Assembly: GCA_035633755.1 (NCBI GenBank)
Contig: DASQEH010000057.1
Location: forward strand, 1-26,761
Source of the DNA: DASQEH01 sp035633755
Lineage (GTDB): Bacteria > Actinomycetota > Actinomycetes > Propionibacteriales > Nocardioidaceae
Direction: 5' to 3'
DNA: 26,761 bases
Both the position numbers and the translations under genes were made by a program. Within the stretch, counting starts at the first letter, position 1. The number at the start of each line of letters is the position of its first letter. Below are positions 22,057 through 26,761 of the stretch, in pieces. Under the pieces are notes generated by a model. That model ran no database searches, was not told where the DNA came from, and saw only the letters and a program-made list of their open reading frames with translations.

Positions 22057-22932
22057 TCAGGGCACGGTGCGGCGAAGAGGAATCAGGATCTGTGTTGTCT
22101 GGATCTCGTGCTGGGTGAGGAGTGTGCTTCTGAGGTACTTCTCCTCGACGGGGAGGCCGAGCACCTCGAAGCCCCGCAAAGCACTGGCCGCCCGGTAGGC
22201 CTGCTGGTACGCGTCGGCCAAACCTGCGAATGGCCCGATGTAGGAGGTGGCTGCGCACCATCGCTCGGGCAGAAGCTGGTACCCGACCTCATGGGCACAT
22301 GCGAACGCTCGGGTGACCTGGACGCCGACGTCGAAGCGCAGACGTTCAGGTGGGGTTATGCCAGGGGCGTCATGGGCGATGCCCATCAGGCAGGTCGGGC
22401 CTAGGTGACGCTCGCGAACCCAGTCCAGGAGCCTGCTGAACTCGGCGGGGTCGACATCTTCGTACGGTCCGACCCGGCGAACGAAGGCAACGTGTGCGGG
22501 GTGGAGGTGAACCGCCGAAGTCGTCGAGAGACGAGCCACTTCCGGTGGGATCGCTGTGCCCTCGCGGACCTGCGGAGGTGCGACCGGCCGCATTCCCTCG
22601 CGGTAGTCCGACGGCGACATTCCGTGGTGACGGCGGAAGGCGCGGGTGAAGGTCTCGTGCGAACCGAATCCGAGATCGAACGCGATGGCGGCGACGCCGG
22701 TCCGTTCGGTGAGGAGGCGGAAGGTAGCCCGTTCCAGCCGCAGACGAAGGGTGTACTGCTTGACGGTCTCTCCGGTCGCACGCCGGAACACGTCGTGGAA
22801 GTGCGAGGGCGACATGCCGGCCGATGCGGCCAGGGTCGCAGTGGACAGATCGGCGCCGAGATCCACCTGTATGCGTAGCAGCGCGGGCAGTACCTCGTGC
22901 AGGCGGCCGGATCGAACTCCGGCGGGGATCAC
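22057..22932 (-). CDS. AraC-family regulator with GyrI-like effector-binding domain
   Basis: A protein of 291 aa from a GTG at 22932 that shares a GTGA with the stop of the SRPBCC gene; the longer frame upstream lies within that gene. Two AraC helix-turn-helix motifs lie in about residues 10-110 (LSTATLAASAGMSPSHFHDVF, then GVAAIAFDLGFGSHETFTRAF and HHGMSPSDYR). A GyrI-like small-molecule-binding domain covers about 130-290 (HVAFVRRVGPYEDV). This is the layout of Rob/SbmC-type regulators that sense hydrophobic compounds. Coupling to an SRPBCC ligand-binding protein suggests the pair is one sensing unit, which is an inference. Confidence 0.88.
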   Translation of the reverse strand: MIPAGVRSGRLHEVLPALLRIQVDLGADLSTATLAASAGMSPSHFHDVFRRATGETVKQYTLRLRLERATFRLLTERTGVAAIAFDLGFGSHETFTRAFRRHHGMSPSDYREGMRPVAPPQVREGTAIPPEVARLSTTSAVHLHPAHVAFVRRVGPYEDVDPAEFSRLLDWVRERHLGPTCLMGIAHDAPGITPPERLRFDVGVQVTRAFACAHEVGYQLLPERWCAATSYIGPFAGLADAYQQAYRAASALRGFEVLGLPVEEKYLRSTLLTQHEIQTTQILIPLRRTVP

Positions 22933-23366
22933 TGGCCACCCTCCGCTAGCTGCGTGAGACGGTCCAGATCCCGGCGAATCTGCCGGCTCATGCCGGCTGC
23001 CAGGAAACCGGACGGAATCCACCGATGACCGGAGAACTCGGCTGTCAGAGTGTGGACCAGACTGCACGCCTCGCCAATGTCGTCGAGCACGAACCTTGAC
23101 AGCAAGGGGCCGTCAGGCGTCTCGATCCGGCTGGCGACAACGTGGTCTGGTTCCAGCTCGACGATCTCAGCGGTCATCGTCATGGCTCTCCCGCGCACCA
23201 CGACCTCCTCAAGCGATCGCGCACCCAGCCGCACCTCCGCTGCCCCCTCTGGCCGGGACTCCACCAAGCCCGTCACCCACCGGGGCAGCAGGGCCGGGTC
23301 GGTAAGCCAGCCGAACACCACGGCAGGAGTACGCCGGATCGTCGCGCGGGCCTCGGCCCGAATCAC
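22929..23366 (-). CDS. SRPBCC-family (polyketide cyclase/START-like) protein
   Basis: A protein of 145 aa from a GTG at 23366 with AGGA 5 nt upstream; the open frame continues to 23585 without family similarity. EARATIRRTPAVVFGWLTDPALLPRW is the standard N-terminal strand and helix pair of the SRPBCC hydrophobic-pocket fold. Central strands (MTMTAEIVELEPDHVVASRIE) and a long C-terminal helix (SRQIRRDLDRLTQLAE) complete the domain. Such proteins bind lipids, polyketides or hormones, or act as coregulators. It is coupled to the AraC gene by a 4-bp overlap. The ligand is unknown. Confidence 0.82.
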   Translation of the reverse strand: MIRAEARATIRRTPAVVFGWLTDPALLPRWVTGLVESRPEGAAEVRLGARSLEEVVVRGRAMTMTAEIVELEPDHVVASRIETPDGPLLSRFVLDDIGEACSLVHTLTAEFSGHRWIPSGFLAAGMSRQIRRDLDRLTQLAEGGQ

Positions 23367-23811
23367 CCGATTCCTGATCGTCGTTCTCCCTCCTTGCCAA
23401 CCGCGCCGATCTCGCGGCTCGTCCCCTACACATTCTCGCCTCCTGACCGGCGGCCGCTCTTGACGTTTCCTGCGGACTTGCGTGGTCGTCTGTCCGGTCT
23501 CGGCCTGGTGTCGCCCGACCCGGCTGCAGCGCGCTGAGCTGCACGAAGTGATCCGGTGCATCTGCTGGTGCACGAGCCGGCTCACCTGCTGGGCCGGTGC
23601 CGAACCTCGTCCACTCCTCGGCGGTCTGAGCCGGCCGGAGGTCGCGATCTGACCGGCCCGAGGTGGCTACCAGAGCGTGCCCGAGGTGGCTACCAGAGCC
23701 GGCCCGAGGTCTTGCGGCACCGCTTGCCCGTCTGTAAGTTCGGGCGACATCGATTTGCATCCCGTGACAGCAGGCGGAGAACCGCCGACCTACCTCGAGG
23801 AGCTCGTTGAC
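23367..23811. other. 445-bp intergenic region between divergent genes
   Basis: No credible gene is seen on either strand; open frames here lack family similarity. It must carry the leftward SRPBCC promoter and the rightward GH10 promoter. Notable content is a 23-bp tandem repeat (23656-23710), an inverted GGCCGG/CCGGCC pair just before it, and a GCCCG-N10-CGGGC inverted repeat near 23727. No consensus -35/-10 pair could be assigned with confidence. Confidence 0.6.
23656..23710. repeat. Tandem repeat, 23-bp period, about 2.4 copies
   Basis: The 21-bp unit GCCCGAGGTGGCTACCAGAGC occurs at 23656-23676 and 23679-23699, identical in both, with 2-bp spacers (GT, CG). A third partial copy (GCCCGAGGT) is at 23702-23710. 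A degenerate relative may begin near 23634. The period is close to two helical turns. It ends about 100 bp before the GH10 start, so a regulatory role is possible; it may also be simple slippage. Confidence 0.85.
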
Positions 23812-25005
23812 ATGACTGACCACAGCACGATCTCTCGGCGATCCGTACTGCTGGGCGCCGCCGGAGCCACGGCAGCAGGTGTGGTTGGCGGGCTGCCGAG
23901 CGCCGCCGACGCGGTGGAATCGCGTGCTGCGGGTCGGCCACCACTGTGGAAGCAGGCAGAGCGAGCAGGCATCGTGTTCGGGTCGTCGATCGCGACGTGG
24001 CAGCTCGACCCCGGGTACAAGAAGCTCCACGCCCGCGAGTGCGGGCTTCTCTGGCCCGAGGACGACCTCCTCTGGTACCAGTTGAAGCCGACGCCGCAGT
24101 CGCCGCTGGACTTCACGAGCGGCGACCGAATCTTCCGGTTCGCCCGCAAGCACCACCAGCTCAGGATCGGCAACTTCCTGGTCTGGGACGAGGGCTTCGG
24201 CGAGGGCTGGACGGACGACGACCTCTGGGGTCTCAATCGCAAGCAGGCCGAGAGGCTGCTCTACGGCACCGCACGCAGGATGGTCAAGCACTACAAGGGG
24301 ACCCTGAAGGCCTGGATCGTCGCCAATGAGGTCACCGACCCCGAGGGCACCAAGAACGGCATCCGCACGAATGTTCCGTGGTACAACACAATCGGTCCGA
24401 GCTACATCGATCGCTGCTTCGAGATCGCCCAGCGGCACGACCCCAAGGCGTTGCGGGTGCTTAACGAGTTCGGATTCGAGACGGTGAACGAGTATGGGGA
24501 CACCGCCGAGTCGCGCCGGCGCGCGTTCCTCAAGGCGCTCGACCACCTGCTCGGCAAGAACGTGCCGATCCAGGCGGTGGGAATCCAAGGCCACCTCTTG
24601 GCCGACCAGTTCCACAAGCGGTTCCACGAGAAGGCCTACCGCAGTTTCCTCCAGGAGTTCCAGGACCGCGGCCTCAAGATCCTGATCACCGAGATGGACG
24701 TGCTCGACGAGGGCCTCGTCAAGGCGCCGAAGATTCGTGACCAGAAGGTGGCCGACGTCTACCGGCACTACCTCGACGTCACGCTGGATGAGACGGCCGT
24801 CAAGGTCGTCAACTGCTTCGGCCTCACCGACCGCTACACCTGGCTCGATGAGGACTACCCACGCTCTGACGGCGCTCATCGGCGGCCACTCCTCTTTGAC
24901 CAGAACCTGAAGGTGAAGCCGGCGTACTTCGCCGTCAGCCACAGCTTCCGTCACGCTCCCAAGCGAAACCTGCTCTGGCAGCTTCGCAAACGGCCGAATT
25001 ACTGA
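23812..25005 (+). CDS. Tat-exported glycoside hydrolase family 10 enzyme (endo-1,4-beta-xylanase-like)
   Basis: A protein of 397 aa from the ATG at 23812 (GAGGAG upstream). The twin-arginine signal ISRRSVLLGAAGA (about 7-19) is followed by a short alanine-rich stretch, so export as a folded protein is likely. The rest is a GH10 TIM barrel: acid/base E173 in AWIVANEV, GIQGHL (258-262) and nucleophile E294 in ILITEMDV. It is a divergent member. The usual GHTLVWH strand reads GNFLVWDEGF, without either conserved histidine, and the LYxNDYN strand reads VLNEFGFET. Both catalytic glutamates remain, so it is probably active on a beta-1,4-xylan or related glycan, perhaps with altered specificity. No carbohydrate-binding module is seen. 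It is followed closely by the YdeI-like gene. Confidence 0.9.
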   Translation: MTDHSTISRRSVLLGAAGATAAGVVGGLPSAADAVESRAAGRPPLWKQAERAGIVFGSSIATWQLDPGYKKLHARECGLLWPEDDLLWYQLKPTPQSPLDFTSGDRIFRFARKHHQLRIGNFLVWDEGFGEGWTDDDLWGLNRKQAERLLYGTARRMVKHYKGTLKAWIVANEVTDPEGTKNGIRTNVPWYNTIGPSYIDRCFEIAQRHDPKALRVLNEFGFETVNEYGDTAESRRRAFLKALDHLLGKNVPIQAVGIQGHLLADQFHKRFHEKAYRSFLQEFQDRGLKILITEMDVLDEGLVKAPKIRDQKVADVYRHYLDVTLDETAVKVVNCFGLTDRYTWLDEDYPRSDGAHRRPLLFDQNLKVKPAYFAVSHSFRHAPKRNLLWQLRKRPNY

Positions 25006-25016
25006 TTGCAGCTGCG

Positions 25017-25583
25017 ATGCTGGAACCTCCGCGGGTGGTGCTCGACTTTCCCGACGCGGAGCGGTGGGAGTGCTGGATGGCCGCGCATCACGGCGAGCAG
25101 TCTGAGGCATGGTTGCGGATCGCCAAGCGGCATTCGGGGGTCGCGTCTGTGACAACCGCGGAGGCGCTCGACGTGGCGCTGTGTTACGGCTGGATCGATG
25201 GTCAGCGCAGATCCTTCGACGGCATCTCCTTCCTCCAGCGCTACTCGCGCCGCCGGCCGAGAAGCACGTGGTCGAGAGTCAATGTTGCAAAGGTCGAGGC
25301 GCTGACTGCGGCCGGACGGATGCGACCGGCTGGACTGGCCGAGGTGGAGGCGGCTCAGGCTGACGGGCGCTGGCAGGCGGCATACGAGTCCCAGCGCAAC
25401 GCCGAGGTACCGGCTGACCTGGCGACGGCGCTGGCGGGCGACCCCCTGGCAAAGGCTGCGTTCGACCGCCTCGGGAAGTCCGATCGGTACGCGGTCATCT
25501 TGCCCCTGCTCAAGGCCCGTACCTCCCAGACCCGCGTCAAGGCACTGGCCCGGGCGTTAGAGCGTCTGACCGCCCAGCAGTAA
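25017..25583 (+). CDS. YdeI/OmdA-family protein
   Basis: A protein of 188 aa. ERWECWMAAHHGEQSEAWLRIAKR, VTTAEALDVALCYGWIDGQRR and LQRYSRRRPRSTWSRVNVAKVEAL are the conserved blocks of the YdeI/OmpD-associated (bacteriocin-protection-like) family, including the ALCxGWIDG motif. A helical C-terminal part follows (AKAAFDRLGKSDRYAVILPLLKA). The biochemical role of the family is not settled. It begins 11 bp after the GH10 stop with no clear ribosome site, so translation may depend on the upstream gene. The functional link to the glycosidase is unknown. Confidence 0.88.
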   Translation: MLEPPRVVLDFPDAERWECWMAAHHGEQSEAWLRIAKRHSGVASVTTAEALDVALCYGWIDGQRRSFDGISFLQRYSRRRPRSTWSRVNVAKVEALTAAGRMRPAGLAEVEAAQADGRWQAAYESQRNAEVPADLATALAGDPLAKAAFDRLGKSDRYAVILPLLKARTSQTRVKALARALERLTAQQ

Positions 25584-25769
25584 GGACGTCGTCGTCCCTG
25601 GGACCGAAGCCCCTTTGACCATCCTGGAATCGGCAGGCGTAGCCCGGTTGGCTGTCGTCGGCCGGACTACTCGGCGCGGCATTCGCTTCAGCTGGGCTCA
25701 ACCGCAGCGGATGTACCTCATCACGCCAAGCGCCCGGTCGCCGTCATGCCGATTCAAGTGCCAGTCTGA
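25584..25769 (+). pseudogene. Decayed C-terminal fragment of a universal stress protein gene
   Basis: Directly after the YdeI-like stop, one frame (about 25585-25680) reads PGTEAPLTILESAG then ARLAVVGRTTRRG, matching the late part of UspA-type proteins (A-LLVVGxRGxGG). In the +2-shifted frame from about 25683 the text continues HSLQLGSTAADV, HHAKRPVAVMP and a TGA at 25767-25769, the normal UspA ending (LGS, then H-A-xx-PVxVVP). The two halves fit end to end if one frameshift occurred near 25680. No N-terminal half or start is present, so the gene is truncated and frameshifted. Confidence 0.6.
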
Positions 25770-25843
25770 TCCAGGCCGCGGCGGGTACGGATACCCATGA
25801 CACCTGGTCAACCAGCGCCTCGATACGAGAGAAGGCAGACACC

Positions 25844-26308
25844 GTGCACAACACCTCCCACGGCGCCCACCCGAAAGACACAGACAACATCGTGGTGGGG
25901 TTGGACAACTCGCCGTCGGCGCCTGCAGCGCTGCGCTGGGCAATCGAGGAGGCGGCGAAGTGTGCGGGGACGGTCACGGTCGTCAGCACGTTCGACGGGG
26001 GTCAGCGCGCTGACGTCGCCTTGAGTCGCGATCCTGACCACGACCTGAGCGAACATCAGCGGCACGCCCTCGACTGGGTCGCTCGGCTGGTTCACCCGCT
26101 CAAGTCCAAGGTGCCCCTCGTGGTGACGACGCCACGAGCGACGGTCGTGGACGGGTTGGTGGCGGCGGCTAAAGGCGCTCGCTGCGTCGTCATCGGCCGG
26201 CCACAGGACCCACGGCTTCAGCAGCTCCCTCGCGACCTGGCCGGCCGCTGCCTGTGTCCCGTCGTGGTCGTGGATCCCAGCGACCCGGACAACCCCGTCG
26301 TCGCCTGA
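25844..26308 (+). CDS. Universal stress protein (UspA domain) with degenerate ATP motif
   Basis: A protein of 154 aa from a GTG at 25844, with GAAGG upstream. DNIVVGLDNSPSAPAALRWA is the standard UspA N-terminal strand-helix, and GRCLCPVVVVD is the usual last strand. The ATP-binding signature G-x2-G-x9-G-S/T found in many family members is not preserved: the corresponding stretch reads VIGRPQDPRLQQLPRD. This resembles non-nucleotide-binding UspA proteins, so a role through protein interactions is more likely than ATP sensing. The pseudogene of a second Usp lies just upstream. The 222 bp after the gene, to 26530, hold no recognisable gene or terminator. Confidence 0.85.
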   Translation: MHNTSHGAHPKDTDNIVVGLDNSPSAPAALRWAIEEAAKCAGTVTVVSTFDGGQRADVALSRDPDHDLSEHQRHALDWVARLVHPLKSKVPLVVTTPRATVVDGLVAAAKGARCVVIGRPQDPRLQQLPRDLAGRCLCPVVVVDPSDPDNPVVA

Positions 26309-26530
26309 CCGCCTCCATCAAACTCGCTCGCGGAAGATGCCTGCTGCTCTTGGCAACGTACGTGAAGGGCACGGTGCGCGGCCGGAATCCTGCGGAATGC
26401 CTGGACGAAATGAACTTGCTCGGCCCGCTCGCCATCGGTGTCGCCTTCACACTGGGCGTTTCACCCGGCTCGCTACCCTCGGCGGCGTACTCATGTAGAT
26501 GATGTGGACGGTCGCACTGCCTTTGGGGAC

Positions 26531-26761
26531 CTATCTCACTCGGGTTAGGAACTCCAGGTGCCGGACCACGTCGCGGATACTGACGACAGCAGAGTCGATT
26601 CCCCTGCCCCCGTACACGAAATCTCTTTCGGGGTCCTCTCCACACGGTGTCCCCCCGTCATAGTCCTCCGTGGCGGAGTCGAAGGTGTCGGCTCCCGGCC
26701 CTCCGCGCAACAGCACCGTGCCGTTGTAGCAGGCGAGGTCGTGCAGCACGTCATTGCCACG
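26531..26761 (-). CDS. Gly/Asp-rich repeat protein (RTX/hemolysin-type calcium-binding), C-terminal fragment
   Basis: The reverse strand is open from the right edge to a TAG at 26531-26533, giving 76 residues of the C-terminal end; the start lies outside the window. RGNDVL, LRGGPGADTFD and FVYGGRGIDSA follow the GGxGxDxxx nonapeptide pattern of hemolysin-type calcium-binding repeats, which form a parallel beta-roll in secreted proteins. Two cysteines (ACYN and TPCGED) are unusual for such repeats. It ends in a short charged helix (RDVVRHLEFL). An internal GTG at 26749 could be mistaken for a start, but the pattern continues to the edge. Whether it carries an enzymatic domain upstream cannot be seen. 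Confidence 0.72.
   Translation of the reverse strand, partial: RGNDVLHDLACYNGTVLLRGGPGADTFDSATEDYDGGTPCGEDPERDFVYGGRGIDSAVVSIRDVVRHLEFLTRVR

Noticed and set aside
23209..25155. A 648-codon open frame on the minus strand.
   Set aside because: It is antisense to the clear GH10 gene, has no family motifs and reflects the third-position GC bias of the plus-strand gene.
25600..25614. GGGACCGAAGCCCCT resembles a DosR/DevR dormancy box upstream of the universal stress protein gene.
   Set aside because: It lies about 230 bp from the Usp start, and it reads in frame (GTEAP) as part of the decayed Usp coding sequence, so the similarity is probably accidental.
26254..26502. An 82-codon plus-strand frame after the universal stress protein, with a hydrophobic C-terminal part.
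   Set aside because: It starts inside the Usp gene in another frame, has no ribosome site and matches no family I know.
1..26761. Insertion sequences, tRNA/rRNA genes and CRISPR arrays.
   Set aside because: No transposase motifs, tRNA-like cloverleaf sequences or regularly spaced repeats beyond the 23-bp tandem repeat were seen.

Overview
The window is high-GC DNA with GTG starts, tightly overlapping operons, TANNNT-type -10 boxes, a Tat signal and F420-type flavoenzyme families. This points to an actinobacterium, possibly of the Nocardioidaceae/Propionibacteriales type; the genus cannot be fixed from the sequence alone. Both ends are cut inside genes.

Layout: (1) 1-2160: a luciferase-like oxidoreductase (cut at the left end), a divergent PPOX-class F420-dependent enzyme and a two-TM potassium channel with an RCK domain. 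(2) 2285-16345: an imino-acid catabolic island. A GntR/FCD regulator faces a leftward eight-gene operon (10462 down to 2931). That operon encodes a DapA-family deaminase, a hydroxyproline 2-epimerase, aconitase X as separate large and small subunits, an ornithine-cyclodeaminase-family reductase and a three-subunit HcnABC-like FAD/[2Fe-2S] dehydrogenase. Divergent from it is a rightward operon with a lipoprotein binding protein, LivHMGF and a second proline-racemase-family enzyme. (3) 16459-19432, leftward: a PNPOx-fold protein, two CPBP membrane proteases (with a 31-bp inverted repeat upstream) and a GNAT acetyltransferase. (4) 19642-23366: an XRE-HTH/NB-ARC/TPR-like regulator, then a leftward SRPBCC + AraC/GyrI-like pair. 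(5) 23812-26761: a Tat-exported, divergent GH10 enzyme, a YdeI/OmdA-like protein, a decayed universal stress protein remnant, an intact universal stress protein, and the C-terminal end of a glycine/aspartate-repeat (calcium-binding type) protein cut at the right end.

How the central genes fit together (inference from families): the Liv-type ABC transporter would import hydroxyproline or related imino acids. trans-4-hydroxy-L-proline would be epimerised to cis-4-hydroxy-D-proline, oxidised by the three-subunit dehydrogenase to pyrroline-4-hydroxy-2-carboxylate, and deaminated by the DapA-family enzyme to alpha-ketoglutarate semialdehyde. cis-3-hydroxy-L-proline would be dehydrated by aconitase X to pyrroline-2-carboxylate and reduced to L-proline by the cyclodeaminase-family enzyme. 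The second racemase-family protein could handle trans-3-hydroxyproline or proline. The semialdehyde dehydrogenase that normally completes the 4-hydroxyproline route is not in the window. A 25-bp palindrome over the likely leftward -10 box is a good candidate operator for the GntR protein, and a GTGA-N6-TCAC (CRP-type) site lies before the transporter operon.
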